Source: an uncultured Oscillospiraceae bacterium
GTDB lineage: Bacteria > Bacillota > Clostridia > Oscillospirales > Oscillospiraceae
DNA: 64,000 nucleotides
NCBI GenBank assembly: GCA_947625355.1
Contig: CANQOA010000001.1
Coordinates: 109,795-173,794, forward strand
Reading direction: 5' to 3'
Numbering within the stretch: the first letter of the stretch is position 1; each line of letters opens with the position of its first letter. Below the pieces are notes generated by a model. It made no database searches and was not told where the DNA came from. It worked only from the letters and a program-made list of their open reading frames with translations. The translations under genes and the position numbers were made by a program. Positions 26,691-38,065 of the stretch are shown here, in pieces.

Positions 26691-27550
26691 GTCTGATCGA
26701 GATCCGGGGCCTGACCCATGTGTACAGCCAGGGCACGCCCTTTGAAAAAGCCGCCGTCCGGGATCTGGACTTGACCCTGGAGCGGGGCGGCACTGTGGGC
26801 CTCATCGGCCACACGGGCAGCGGCAAGTCCACCCTCATCAGCCATTTGAACGCGCTTTTGAAGCCCACGGCCGGAACGGTGCTGCTGGACGGGGAGGACA
26901 TCTTCGCCTCCAAGGCGTCCATCCGCGCCGCCCGGTTCCGGGTGGGCGTGGTGTTCCAATACCCGGAGTACCAGCTGTTCGAGGAGACCGTCTATGCCGA
27001 CATCGCCTATGGGCCGAAGAACCTGAAGCTGGACACGGCGGAGATCGACCGCCGGGTCCGCGAGGCAGCGGCCTTCGTGGGGCTGGACGAGGGCGTGTTC
27101 GACCGCTCGCCCCTGGAGCTGTCCGGCGGGCAGAAGCGCCGGGCGGCCATCGCCGGCGTGCTGGCCATGGAGCCGGAGCTGCTGGTGCTGGACGAGCCCA
27201 CGGCGGGCCTGGACCCGGCCGGACGGGAGGATCTGCTGGAAAAGCTCTTCGCCTGGCGGGAGGCACGGGACGCCGCGGTGCTGCTGGTGACCCACGACAT
27301 GACCATCGCCACCCGGTGCGACCGGCTGGTGGTCATGGCCGAGGGCCGGATCGTGCTGGATGGCACGCCGGAGGCGGTGTTCTCCCACGGGGACGAGCTG
27401 GCCTCCATCGGCCTGGAGCTGCCCGAAGCCGCCAACATCGCCCGCCTGCTGCGGGACAAGGGCGCGGCCCTGCCGCCCTCCCTCTATACCGTGGACGCGC
27501 TGGCCGAGGCCATTTTGGCCCTCTGGGGAAAGGGGGGCGCGCCATGCTGA
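26687..27550 (+). CDS. ecfA2: ECF transporter ATPase A2
   Basis: The 287-residue second ATPase of the module has Walker A GHTGSGKST (41-49), VFQYPEYQLFEETVY with the FQYPEYQLF segment typical of EcfA2, LSGGQKRRAAIAG, LLVLDEPTAGLDPAG and the switch His in LVTHDM. Its start overlaps the ecfA1 stop and its end overlaps the ecfT start by 7 nt, so ecfA1-ecfA2-ecfT are translationally coupled. EcfA1 and EcfA2 act as a heterodimer bound to EcfT on the inner membrane face. Confidence 0.95.
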   Translation: MSLIEIRGLTHVYSQGTPFEKAAVRDLDLTLERGGTVGLIGHTGSGKSTLISHLNALLKPTAGTVLLDGEDIFASKASIRAARFRVGVVFQYPEYQLFEETVYADIAYGPKNLKLDTAEIDRRVREAAAFVGLDEGVFDRSPLELSGGQKRRAAIAGVLAMEPELLVLDEPTAGLDPAGREDLLEKLFAWREARDAAVLLVTHDMTIATRCDRLVVMAEGRIVLDGTPEAVFSHGDELASIGLELPEAANIARLLRDKGAALPPSLYTVDALAEAILALWGKGGAPC

Positions 27551-28350
27551 AGGACATCACCCTGGGCCAGTACTTCCCCGGCGACACCGTCGTCCACCGG
27601 CTGGACCCCCGGACGAAGCTTCTGCTGACGCTGGTCTATATCGCGGCGCTGTTCATGGTGGGCTCCTGGGGCGGCTACGCGCTGTGCTTCGCGGCGCTGG
27701 CGGCCGTGACGGCCGTGAGCCATATCAAGCCCCGGGCCCTGGTGAAGGGCTTAAAGCCGCTGGTGTTCATCGTCGTGTTCACGGCGGTACTGAACCTGTT
27801 TTTCACCGGCGGGGACGACATCCTCTTCCGCTGGAAGTTCATCCGCGTCACCTGGGCCGGCCTGGAGCGGGCGGTGTCTATGGTGATCCGCATCCTGCTG
27901 CTGGTGTCTGGGACGTTCCTGCTGACCTATACCACCTCGCCGCTGGCCATCACCGACGCTCTGGAGCGGCTTCTGTCGCCCTTGAAAAAGCTGCATGTGC
28001 CGGTGTATGAGCTGAGCCTGATGATGTGCATCGCCCTGCGGTTCATCCCCACCCTCATCGAGGAGACGGACCGGATCATGTCCGCCCAGAAGGCCCGGGG
28101 GGCCGACCTGGAGACGGGCAGTCTGGTGGAGCGGGCCAAGGCGCTGCTGCCGCTGCTGATCCCCCTGTTCGTGTCCAGCTTCCGGCGGGCCGATGAGCTG
28201 GCGCTGGCCATGGAGTGCCGCTGCTACAACGGCGGCGAAGGCCGCACCCGGATGAAGCAGCTGCGCATGGCCTGGCAGGACGCCGCGGCGTTCGCCCTGG
28301 GCGCGGCGCTGGCGGCGGGCGTGCTCCTTTTGCGGAGGCTGGGCATATGA
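27544..28350 (+). CDS. ecfT: ECF transporter transmembrane component T
   Basis: The 268-residue membrane protein links the two ATPases to exchangeable S components. It shows several hydrophobic segments (about 30-75, 110-135, 150-165, 245-262). The two coupling-helix motifs are QKARGADLE and ALAMECRCYNGGEGRTRMK. The second carries CRC in place of the ARG of some homologues. The N-terminal GQYFPGDTVVHRLDPRTKL is a family hallmark. Its stop overlaps the truA start. Confidence 0.94.
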   Translation: MLKDITLGQYFPGDTVVHRLDPRTKLLLTLVYIAALFMVGSWGGYALCFAALAAVTAVSHIKPRALVKGLKPLVFIVVFTAVLNLFFTGGDDILFRWKFIRVTWAGLERAVSMVIRILLLVSGTFLLTYTTSPLAITDALERLLSPLKKLHVPVYELSLMMCIALRFIPTLIEETDRIMSAQKARGADLETGSLVERAKALLPLLIPLFVSSFRRADELALAMECRCYNGGEGRTRMKQLRMAWQDAAAFALGAALAAGVLLLRRLGI

Positions 28351-29141
28351 GGAACATCGCCATCCGCCTTTCCTATGACGGTTCGGCCTATCACGGCTGG
28401 CAGACCCAGGCGGAGGAGGCCACCGTCCAGCAGACGGTGGAGCGGGCCGTGGAGAAGGTGATGAAGCATCCCGCCCATGTCACCGGCTGCGGCCGGACCG
28501 ACGCAGGCGTGCACGCGATGCGCTACTGCGCCAATTTCCGCACCGACTGCGCCATCCCCGTGGAGCGCATCCCCCTGGCGCTGAACAGCCGCCTCCCGGC
28601 GGATATCGCCGTCCAGGCCGCCGTGGAGGCGCCGGAGGATTTCAACGCCATCGGCTCCTGCCTCCAAAAGGAGTATATCTATAAGATCCATAACAGCCGC
28701 ATCCGCGACCCCTTCCTGGACCGCCGGGCCTGCTTCTGGCCCGCGCCCCTGGACGCGGAGACGATGGACGCGGCGGCCGCCGCCTTCGTGGGCACCCACG
28801 ATTTCGCCGCCGTGCGCAGCGTGGGCACCGAGACAAAGACCACCGTCCGCACCGTACACTGGTGCCGGGCGGCGCGGGACGGGGACGTCATCACCGTCGC
28901 CGTGTGCGCCAACGGATTTCTTTACAACATGGTCCGCGCCATCGTGGGCACGCTGGTATACGCCTCCGACGGGAAGCTCTCCCCGGCGGACATCCCGGCC
29001 CTGCTGGAGGCCGGGGACCGGCGGCTCACCGGCCCCACCATGCCCCCCCAGGGGCTGTATATGCACCGGGTGTGGTACGACGGGGCCGTGGGACAGATGA
29101 TGGAAGACTCCGGCATGGACATTTCCGACCGGTTGTGTTAA
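28347..29141 (+). CDS. truA: tRNA pseudouridine(38-40) synthase TruA
   Basis: The 264-residue enzyme isomerises uridines 38-40 in the tRNA anticodon arm. GCGRTDAGVHA contains the catalytic Asp52. YDGSAYHGWQ at the N terminus and FLYNMVRAIVGTL in the C-terminal half are family signatures. It starts at ATG overlapping the ecfT stop, the usual Firmicute ecf-truA linkage. A promoter for the next gene lies inside its 3' end. Confidence 0.96.
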   Translation: MRNIAIRLSYDGSAYHGWQTQAEEATVQQTVERAVEKVMKHPAHVTGCGRTDAGVHAMRYCANFRTDCAIPVERIPLALNSRLPADIAVQAAVEAPEDFNAIGSCLQKEYIYKIHNSRIRDPFLDRRACFWPAPLDAETMDAAAAAFVGTHDFAAVRSVGTETKTTVRTVHWCRAARDGDVITVAVCANGFLYNMVRAIVGTLVYASDGKLSPADIPALLEAGDRRLTGPTMPPQGLYMHRVWYDGAVGQMMEDSGMDISDRLC

Positions 29142-29144
29142 AAT
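29116..29144 (+). promoter_or_regulatory. Probable promoter of the DUF5711 gene
   Basis: TGGACA (29116-29121), 17-bp spacer, TAAAAT (29139-29144), overlapping the end of truA. Confidence 0.5.
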
Positions 29145-29174
29145 ATATAGTTACGAAATACCAAGGGGACAGAC

Positions 29175-30809
29175 ATGGCTAACAAGCACCTGAAAAACGA
29201 TACCGAGATCCCTCAGGGTGCGCATGCTGCCCCAAAGGGGGAGGGCGCTCCCCCGGAGCGGGAGCCCGCGGCCGGACGGCGGCTGCGCGTGATCCATCCG
29301 GAGGAAGATGGGTCCGACGCCCCCGGGAAAAAGTCCCCCAAGAAGAAAACCTCCTCCAAGGGGAAAAACGGCAGCCCGGCCAAGCGGTCCGCCCCGGCCG
29401 GGGACGGCGCCAAGCACGCCAGGCGCGCCGCCGGCGAAGAGGCCAAGACCGCCAAACACGCCGGGGCCGGCAAAGAGGCCAAAGCCGCCAAGCCGGCCAA
29501 GGGCGCGAAAAAGCCCAAACAGCCCTCCGGCGGGGAAAAGAAGTCCGGCGGCGCCAAGGCCGCCAAACCGGCAACACTCGCGCCGGCGGAGCCCCGCAAG
29601 ATCCCCAAGGCCAACAAGACCGCCCGGGAAAAGCCCGCCGAGGGCGGGATGGCCTTCCGTCGCGAAAAGGCGGAGGAGCTCCCGGAGGACAGCCAGATGA
29701 GCCAGCGGGACGCGGTGAGCGCGCTGATCGCGCTGATCGCGGCGCTGGTGCTGCTGGCGGCCACGGTGGTCATCTGGTACTATCGGGACAGCTTCTCCCC
29801 CGACGAGATGATCCTCTCCGCCGACACCGCCGCCGTGGCGCGGGACGAATACGTCTTTGACGCCGGCTCCGGCGACGCCTTCGCCGCGGCGGGACGGGGC
29901 CTGGCCGTGGCCAACCGCGCGGGTCTGGAGCTGCTGGACGGGAACGGCACCGCCGTCACCAGCAAGCTCATGCAGATGGAGAACCCCGCCGCCGCAGGCT
30001 GCGAGGACTTTGCCGTTTTCTACGATCTGGGCGGCACCCGGCTGGCGGTTGCCTATTTCGACGGGAGCGTGCTGGAGCTGTCCGTGCCGGGGGACATCCT
30101 GTCGGTCACCGTGTCCCCGGGCGGCTATATCGCCGTCACCACCGAGGACACCGGCTATCGGGGGCTGGTCACCGTGTACGATCCGGACCTGAACGAGATC
30201 TACCTCTGGTATTCCTCCTCCGCGTGGGTGATCAGCGGCGCCGTGTCCCCGGACGGCCGGCAGCTGGCCGTGCTCAGCTATACCGCCAGCGGCAGCGAGG
30301 TGCGGTTCTTCGACCTCTCCCAGAGCGGGGATGAGCCAAAGGCGGCTTTCGCCGTGGACAACACCATCCTCCTGGATGTGCACTGGTTCTCTTCCGGCCG
30401 GCTGTGCGCGCTCTCCAGCGAGCAGATGTTCTTCTTCGACTCCGACGGCCAGTGGCAGAACACCTACGCTTTCGCCGGGCAGTATCTGATCGGCTACACC
30501 TTCGACGGCGCCAACTGCGCCGCCCTGGCCCTCAGCCCCTACCGGACCGGCACCACCGCCACGCTGGTCAGCCTGGACCCCGCCGGCACCGAGCTGGGCA
30601 CCGCCGCGCTGGACAGCGGGCTGGTGTGCCTGACGGCGTCGGACCTGGAGATCATGGCCCTGTGCTCCGACGGCGCCATCCTCTACAACAGCTCCCTTTC
30701 CGAGAAAGGCCGCCTTGACGGCCTGCCCGGCTTCAAATACGCGCTGCTCCGCTCCCGGGGCGAGGCGCTGCTCATCGCTCCCAACTACGCCGAAGTATAC
30801 GCCTTCTGA
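29175..30809 (+). CDS. DUF5711-like membrane protein with Lys/Ala-rich cytoplasmic tail
   Basis: This 544-residue protein starts at the ATG after AAGGGGACAG. Residues 1-175 or so are low-complexity, rich in Lys, Ala, Pro and Gly (runs such as KAAKPAKGAKKPKQP) and histone-H1-like. One membrane segment follows (about 180-202: VSALIALIAALVLLAATVVI). The remaining 340 residues outside the membrane look like a beta-propeller with repeated DG and SPDGRQLAVLS-type turns. The layout fits the DUF5711 family, of unknown function. It heads a run with CvpA and a ClpE-like protein. The basic tail could bind nucleic acid or anionic lipid. Confidence 0.7.
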   Translation: MANKHLKNDTEIPQGAHAAPKGEGAPPEREPAAGRRLRVIHPEEDGSDAPGKKSPKKKTSSKGKNGSPAKRSAPAGDGAKHARRAAGEEAKTAKHAGAGKEAKAAKPAKGAKKPKQPSGGEKKSGGAKAAKPATLAPAEPRKIPKANKTAREKPAEGGMAFRREKAEELPEDSQMSQRDAVSALIALIAALVLLAATVVIWYYRDSFSPDEMILSADTAAVARDEYVFDAGSGDAFAAAGRGLAVANRAGLELLDGNGTAVTSKLMQMENPAAAGCEDFAVFYDLGGTRLAVAYFDGSVLELSVPGDILSVTVSPGGYIAVTTEDTGYRGLVTVYDPDLNEIYLWYSSSAWVISGAVSPDGRQLAVLSYTASGSEVRFFDLSQSGDEPKAAFAVDNTILLDVHWFSSGRLCALSSEQMFFFDSDGQWQNTYAFAGQYLIGYTFDGANCAALALSPYRTGTTATLVSLDPAGTELGTAALDSGLVCLTASDLEIMALCSDGAILYNSSLSEKGRLDGLPGFKYALLRSRGEALLIAPNYAEVYAF

Positions 30810-30863
30810 CCGGCAGTCCACCCCACCCACCATCCGGAACATTATTGCGAGAGGTAGCCTCAT

Positions 30864-31619
30864 ATGACTATGACGACCGTCTATTCCATCATCAACATCG
30901 TCCTGTTGGCCATCCTTGTCATCTGCGCCTGGCAGGGTTATAAAAAGGGCATCATCATGGGAATTATCCAGGTGCTGGTGATAATACTATCTCTGTATGG
31001 CGCCCAGGTGCTGAGCGACACCTACTCCTATGAGGTGATCCCCGTGCTCAAGCCCTTCGTCAGCGGTTATATGGAGACTCTGGTGGAGGAGAACACCTAC
31101 CAGGCGTTCGGCTATGAGCCCGACGAGCAGACCGGCCAGTACGACGCGCCCTATTCCACGACGGACCTGCTCAACAGCAGCCCGGACATGCGCCAGACCG
31201 TCGCGCAGCGGACCTACCAGAGCCTGGGGCTCTACGACGGCATGGCCCAGACCCTCGCCGACCGGACCATAGCCTATGCCCAGGAGAACAACGCCTCCCT
31301 CACCTCCTCCGTGGTGACCATCGCCTGTCAGTCCGTCACCTGGTATGCCGGGTTCCTGCTGGCGTTCATCATCCTGTTCGCCATCCTGACCGTGATCGTC
31401 AACCTGCCCAATCTGAGCTTCAAAATACCATACATCGGCATCGTCAACGACCTGGGCGGACTGGCCATCGGCCTGTTCGTGGGCGCCATGTTCTGCTCGG
31501 TGATCGTTTGGGTGTTCCAATTCGCCGGCCTTGTTCTGCCGGAGGAGTCCATCCGGGCCACCGGCCTGGCCGGGTTCTTCCTGGACAAAAACCTGCTGGC
31601 CAGTTACATAACGCTCTGA
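30864..31619 (+). CDS. CvpA family membrane protein
   Basis: The 251-residue protein has N-terminal hydrophobic segments (about 8-25 and 30-47), a hydrophilic extracytoplasmic insert rich in Tyr, Thr and Gln (about 50-150), and two or three further segments to about 225. The opening IINIVLLAILVICAWQGYKKGI and the late PYIGIVNDLGGLAIGLFVGAMF are typical of CvpA/colicin V production family proteins. Their molecular role is still unclear; in enterobacteria they affect envelope homeostasis. It starts at ATG after GAGAGG. Confidence 0.82.
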   Translation: MTMTTVYSIINIVLLAILVICAWQGYKKGIIMGIIQVLVIILSLYGAQVLSDTYSYEVIPVLKPFVSGYMETLVEENTYQAFGYEPDEQTGQYDAPYSTTDLLNSSPDMRQTVAQRTYQSLGLYDGMAQTLADRTIAYAQENNASLTSSVVTIACQSVTWYAGFLLAFIILFAILTVIVNLPNLSFKIPYIGIVNDLGGLAIGLFVGAMFCSVIVWVFQFAGLVLPEESIRATGLAGFFLDKNLLASYITL

Positions 31620-31646
31620 CCGGCCCTACCTCATAAGGAGACCTCC

Positions 31647-33962
<2,316 letters not shown>

Positions 33963-33977
33963 TGACCGATACGGACC

Positions 33978-34007
33978 GCGGGCCGGGAAAACCCGGCCCG
34001 CATTTTA
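33978..34007 (+). terminator. Terminator of the ClpE-like gene
   Basis: A perfect 10-bp stem GCGGGCCGGG/CCCGGCCCGC with AAAA loop, then ATTTTAT. Confidence 0.85.
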
Positions 34008-34030
34008 TACGATAAGGGGCTGTACATACC

Positions 34031-35779
34031 ATGAAACAGAAAGACTTTTCCTCCCATCCGCTGCGGCTGTTCGCCAGCTACTATAAGCCCCACCTCCGGC
34101 TGTTCCTGCTGGATATGGGCTGCGCGCTGGTGGCGTGCCTGGCGGACCTCATCTTCCCCTACGCCACCCGCTATACCCTCAACACCCTCCTGCCGGACCG
34201 GCTGTTCGGGCTGTTTTTCGCCGTGATGGCCATCCTGGCGGGGGCCTACATCGTCAAGGCCGTCTGCAAGTACATCATCACCTACCTGGGCCATCTCATG
34301 GGCGTGCGGCTGGAGGCGGACATGCGCACCGATATCCTCACCCACATCCAGACCCTGTCCTTCTCCTTCTTCGACCATAACCGCACCGGCGTGCTCATGA
34401 GCCGGATCACCAACGACCTGTTCTCCATCACGGAGCTGAGCCACCACGGGCCGGAGAACTTGATGACCAGCCTGGTGACCATCCTGGGCGCGTTCGCCAT
34501 CCTGTGCACCATCTGCTGGCCCCTGGCCCTCATCATCCTGGCGGTGGTGCCGCTGTTCATCCTGTTCACCATCCACTGGAACGGCCGCATGGACGAGGCC
34601 AACGCGGAGGTGAAAAAGAACCTGGCGGAGATCAACGCCTCCATCGAGTCGGGAATCTCCGGCATCCGCACCGCCAAAGCCTTCGCCAACGAGGACGCCG
34701 AGGCGGACAAGTTCCGCTCCGCCAACGACGCATTCAAGGAGTCCAAGAAAAAGTGGTACAAGACCATGGGCATCTACCACTCCGGCATCGAGTCCACCAT
34801 GAGCCTCATGCAGGTGCTCACCATCGCCGCCGGCGGCTTCTTCATCATGAAGGGGAAAATGGATTATGTCGACCTCATCACCTTCTCCCTGTACGTGTCC
34901 ACCTTCACCCGGCCCGTGACCCAGCTGGCGGATTTCATCGAGACCTTCACCGACGGCATGACCGGCTTCAAGCGCTTCCTGGAGATCATGAACACCCAGC
35001 CGGACATCCAGGATAAGCCAGGAGCCAAGGACTTGCGGGACGTGACCGGGGATGTGGAGTACAAAGACGTGTCCTTCTCCTACGCCGAGGGCGACCCGGT
35101 CCTGGAGCACGTCAGTTTCACCCTGCCCCATGGGAAGTGCCTGGCGGTGGTAGGGCCCTCCGGTGGTGGCAAGACAACATTATGTCAACTTCTCCCCCGG
35201 TTCTACGACGTCACCGGCGGGTCGGTGACCATCGACGGGATCGACGTGCGGGACGTGTCCCAGCACAGTCTGCGCCAGGCCATCGGCATCATCCAGCAGG
35301 ACGTGTTCGTCTTTGCCGACACCATCCGGGAAAATATCCGCTACGGCCGGCCCGACGCCACAGACGCGGAGATCGTGGCCGCCGCCATGCGGGCGGAGAT
35401 CCACGAGGAGATCATGGCCATGCCCGACGGGTACGACACCTTCGTGGGGGAGAGGGGCGTGATGCTCTCCGGCGGCCAGAAGCAGCGGCTGTCCATCGCC
35501 CGGGTCTTTTTGAAGAACCCGCCGATCCTCATCCTGGACGAGGCCACATCCGCCCTGGACAGCGTCACGGAGCAGCGCATCCAGGCCTCCCTGGACCAGC
35601 TGGCCCAGGGCCGCACCAGCGTCATCATCGCCCACCGGCTCTCCACCGTGAAGAGCGCGGACCTGGTGGCGGTGGTGGAGGACGAGCGCATCGTGGAGCT
35701 GGGGCCCCGGGAGGAGCTACTGGCCAAAAACGGGGCCTTTGCCCGGCTGTGGGCGGCCCAGAACCTGAGCATGGAGTGA
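34031..35779 (+). CDS. ABC exporter, fused permease-ATPase half-transporter
   Basis: The 582-residue protein has an N-terminal six-helix ABC transmembrane domain (about 20-310) and a C-terminal ATPase: Walker A GPSGGGKTT (375-383), Q-loop IIQQDVFVFADT, signature LSGGQKQR, Walker B ILILDEATSALD, H-loop IIAHRLST. This is the MsbA/BmrA architecture that exports lipids or drugs as a dimer. It starts at the ATG at 34031 after AAGGGG. The DHH phosphoesterase begins eight bases past its stop. Substrate not predictable. Confidence 0.93.
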   Translation: MKQKDFSSHPLRLFASYYKPHLRLFLLDMGCALVACLADLIFPYATRYTLNTLLPDRLFGLFFAVMAILAGAYIVKAVCKYIITYLGHLMGVRLEADMRTDILTHIQTLSFSFFDHNRTGVLMSRITNDLFSITELSHHGPENLMTSLVTILGAFAILCTICWPLALIILAVVPLFILFTIHWNGRMDEANAEVKKNLAEINASIESGISGIRTAKAFANEDAEADKFRSANDAFKESKKKWYKTMGIYHSGIESTMSLMQVLTIAAGGFFIMKGKMDYVDLITFSLYVSTFTRPVTQLADFIETFTDGMTGFKRFLEIMNTQPDIQDKPGAKDLRDVTGDVEYKDVSFSYAEGDPVLEHVSFTLPHGKCLAVVGPSGGGKTTLCQLLPRFYDVTGGSVTIDGIDVRDVSQHSLRQAIGIIQQDVFVFADTIRENIRYGRPDATDAEIVAAAMRAEIHEEIMAMPDGYDTFVGERGVMLSGGQKQRLSIARVFLKNPPILILDEATSALDSVTEQRIQASLDQLAQGRTSVIIAHRLSTVKSADLVAVVEDERIVELGPREELLAKNGAFARLWAAQNLSME

Positions 35780-35787
35780 GACGCATC

Positions 35788-36753
35788 ATGGAACGGATCG
35801 ACGCGATACGCGCCGCGGCACTGCTGGCGGCGGCGGACGACGTGCTCATCGTCACCCATGTGCGGCCGGACGGGGATACCGCCGGCAGTGGCTGCGCCCT
35901 GTGCCTGGGGCTGCGGGCCCTGGGCAAGACGGCGTATCTGGCGTCCAACCCGCCCAGCATGGCCCGGTATGAGGGCTATATGCGCCCCTATTTCGCCCCG
36001 GAGGGCTTCGTCCCCGGCTTCATCGCCGCGGTGGACATCCCCGGTCCGGGCCAGTTCCCGCCGGGAGCGGAGGCCCTGGCGGAGCGGACCGACCTGGCCA
36101 TCGACCACCACGGCACCAACAGCGGCTACGCCCGCTTTACCTACCTGGAGCCGGACAGCGCCGCCGCGGGGGAGCTGGTCTACCTGACACTGCGGCAGCT
36201 GGGCGCCGAGTCCACCCCCGCCATGGCCGAGGCGCTGTACGCGGCTCTGGCCACCGACACCAACGGCTTTCGCACGCCGGGCACCACCGCCCGCACGCTG
36301 CGTATCGCCGCCGCGCTGCGGGACACCGGCTATGACCCCGCCGAGCTGACGCGCCGGCTGTTCGAGACAAAGACCGCCGCCCGTCTCCGGCTGGAGAGCG
36401 CCCTGTTCCGCTCCATGCGCTTCCCCCGCCCGGGGGTATGCGTCATGACCCTGCCGGCGGACGCCATCGCCGCCGCCGGCGCCGGGGAGGACGACATGGA
36501 CAAGCTCTCCACCCTGACCATGGTCCCGGAGGGGACCTGGGCGGGGCTGATGCTGCGGCAGCTGCCGGACGGGCGCTGGAAGGTATCCCTGCGCACCGAC
36601 GGACGCGTCCGCGCGGGCCAGGTCCTCAGCGCGCTGGGCGGGGGCGGCCACGCCGACGCGGCCGGCGCCGTCACAGACCTGCCCCCCGCCCGGATCGAGG
36701 CGATGGTACTGGCCGGATTGGAGGACGCGCATAAGACGATCGCAGGCTTTTGA
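35788..36753 (+). CDS. DHH/DHHA1 phosphoesterase, NrnA-like
   Basis: The 321-residue cytosolic protein resembles NrnA, which degrades nanoRNA and dephosphorylates pAp. Motifs: THVRPDGDTAGS (a variant of DHPDGDxxGS in which Arg replaces the first-motif Asp position), IDHHGTNSGYA (the DHH box), ATDTNGFR and the DHHA1 substrate loop GGGGHADAAGA. Related members act on cyclic dinucleotides (GdpP/DhhP), but there is no PAS or GGDEF domain here. It starts at ATG 35788. Confidence 0.88.
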   Translation: MERIDAIRAAALLAAADDVLIVTHVRPDGDTAGSGCALCLGLRALGKTAYLASNPPSMARYEGYMRPYFAPEGFVPGFIAAVDIPGPGQFPPGAEALAERTDLAIDHHGTNSGYARFTYLEPDSAAAGELVYLTLRQLGAESTPAMAEALYAALATDTNGFRTPGTTARTLRIAAALRDTGYDPAELTRRLFETKTAARLRLESALFRSMRFPRPGVCVMTLPADAIAAAGAGEDDMDKLSTLTMVPEGTWAGLMLRQLPDGRWKVSLRTDGRVRAGQVLSALGGGGHADAAGAVTDLPPARIEAMVLAGLEDAHKTIAGF

Positions 36754-36823
36754 GTGCCGCGCGAACAGATCGTTCTCCATCGGACAGCCTATAAAAAATT
36801 ACCAATAAACTGGCAGAAAACAC

Positions 36824-36852
36824 TTGACGAGATGGAAAAAATGTGGTTATAT
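36824..36852 (+). promoter_or_regulatory. Promoter of the orphan structured RNA
   Basis: TTGACG (36824-36829) with TTATAT at 17 bp (36847-36852), or overlapping TATATA/TATAAT at 18-20 bp. The region is AT-rich against a GC-rich background. Confidence 0.6.
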
Positions 36853-36859
36853 AATGATA

Positions 36860-37052
36860 GGACCTGGAATGGCTCATTCACACCGGTCCGCATGAACTTG
36901 CCGCCGGCCACGCCCCTGTAATGGGCCCATTGTGTAACTCCCCTTTCTCCTCTTGATGCTTTCTCATACAGGAAACTCCTTTCCATCCTCCAAAGCGCAC
37001 AGGGGTGTGGCTTTTATAGCATGAAAAAAGACCGCGTGAAGCGGTCTTTTTT
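36860..37052 (+). ncRNA. Orphan structured RNA with anti-Shine-Dalgarno motifs
   Basis: The 360-bp gap 36754-37113 has no convincing protein gene but holds a promoter, about 190 nt of RNA and a strong terminator. The segments 36907-36919 (GCCACGCCCCTGT) and 36999-37011 (ACAGGGGTGTGGC) pair over 13 bp with one G-U. They enclose a pyrimidine-rich region with CTCCCCTTTCTCCTCTT (36938-36954) and CTCCTTTCCATCCTCC (36976-36991), complementary to GGAGG-type ribosome sites. This is the layout of a trans-acting small regulatory RNA. I do not recognise a named family. The end points are inferred. Confidence 0.6.
37024..37052. terminator. Terminator of the orphan RNA, near-symmetric
   Basis: The stem AAAAAAGACCGC/GCGGTCTTTTTT with a five-base loop can terminate in both directions. 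Confidence 0.9.
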
Positions 37053-37068
37053 CATTATTCCACCTATG

Positions 37069-37097
37069 AAAAAGGCGGGGCCGTCCGGGACGGCCCC
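37069..37097 (-). terminator. Terminator of the PfkB gene
   Basis: The inverted repeat GGGGCCGTCC/GGACGGCCCC is followed on the minus strand by GCCTTTTTC, 17 nt after the PfkB stop. Confidence 0.75.
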
Positions 37098-37113
37098 GTC
37101 TATAGCTTTTCTC

Positions 37114-38019
37114 TCAGCCGTACGGGCGCAGCACCGCCAGCTCCGCCGTCACGGACCCGGCGTGGGCCACCGTGATGCCCGCGGCGGTGACGCCCAGGGC
37201 CACGCACTCGGCAAAGCGCATGCCCGCGGCCACGCCCACGGTCAGGGCGGCCGTCACGCTGTCGCCGGCGCCCGTGGCGTCCACCACGTCGGTGTGCACG
37301 CTCCGGCGGGCGAAGATCTCCTCACCCTCGCCGCAGATCACGCCGCCGGGCCCCATGGAGACCACCACCTGCTCCACGCCCATCTGCCGCAGAGCGCGGA
37401 TGCACGCCTCCGGGCCGGTCTGGCCGGTGAGCGTCTCCGCCTCCAGAAGGTTGGCCTTCAGGATGCGGACCCGGGGCAGGATGGGCAGCAGCCGTCCGCA
37501 CTTGGCCACGGACACGCAGTCCGCCACCAGCGGCGGCGTCACCCGCTCCCCCAGCCACGCCAGGGTCGCCCGGGGCAGGTTGGCGTCCACCATCACCGCG
37601 TCGCAGCCGTTCAGCGCCGCGAGGCAGGCCCCGGTGTAGGATGCGTCGATCCGCCGGCACAGCTGCATGTCGTTCACGGCGGCGGCCACGTCCCCGTGCT
37701 CGTCGCAGATATAGAGATAGCGGTTGTTGGGCGCGTCGGTCCACCGGCAGCCGGAGATGTCCACGCAGTACCGTTCGCTTTCCGCGCGGATGGCGCTCTC
37801 CTGCTCGTCCCGGCCCAGCACGGAGAAAAACGCGGTCTCCGCCCCCAGCAGGGCGCAGTTTCTCGCCACGTTCCAGCCCACGCCGCCCAAGGCGAAGCGG
37901 ACCTGGCCCATGGTGGAGTCGCCCCGGGTCAGCGTGTCCTCCGCCCGGCCGGCGATGTCCACGTTCAGCGCGCCGATCACTGCCACTTTTCTTTTTTCCC
38001 GATCCATGTTATACTGCAT
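37114..38019 (-). CDS. PfkB family kinase, possibly pseudouridine kinase
   Basis: The 301-residue sugar/nucleoside kinase has the N-terminal AVIGALNVDIAGR, the GGVGWNVARN substrate loop and VDATGAGDSVTAAL with the catalytic Asp. The ALNVDIAG and DSTMGQVRFALGGVGWNVA pattern recalls pseudouridine kinases, which phosphorylate free pseudouridine released from RNA; a psuG glycosidase is not adjacent. I keep the ATG at 38019, though a second ATG at 38007 is equally possible because neither has a good ribosome site. Monocistronic, ending in its own terminator. Confidence 0.8.
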   Translation of the reverse strand: MQYNMDREKRKVAVIGALNVDIAGRAEDTLTRGDSTMGQVRFALGGVGWNVARNCALLGAETAFFSVLGRDEQESAIRAESERYCVDISGCRWTDAPNNRYLYICDEHGDVAAAVNDMQLCRRIDASYTGACLAALNGCDAVMVDANLPRATLAWLGERVTPPLVADCVSVAKCGRLLPILPRVRILKANLLEAETLTGQTGPEACIRALRQMGVEQVVVSMGPGGVICGEGEEIFARRSVHTDVVDATGAGDSVTAALTVGVAAGMRFAECVALGVTAAGITVAHAGSVTAELAVLRPYG

Positions 38020-38065
38020 GGGACTATTTTACAGCCGTATTCCATTTTTTTCAAGGAGTATTTGC

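Noticed and set aside
36810..36970. Short minus-strand peptides (29 and 65 codons) with good ribosome sites inside the orphan RNA region
   Set aside because: Their AAGGAG/GGAGG sites are simply the complement of the anti-Shine-Dalgarno blocks in the plus-strand RNA, and no minus-strand promoter is evident.
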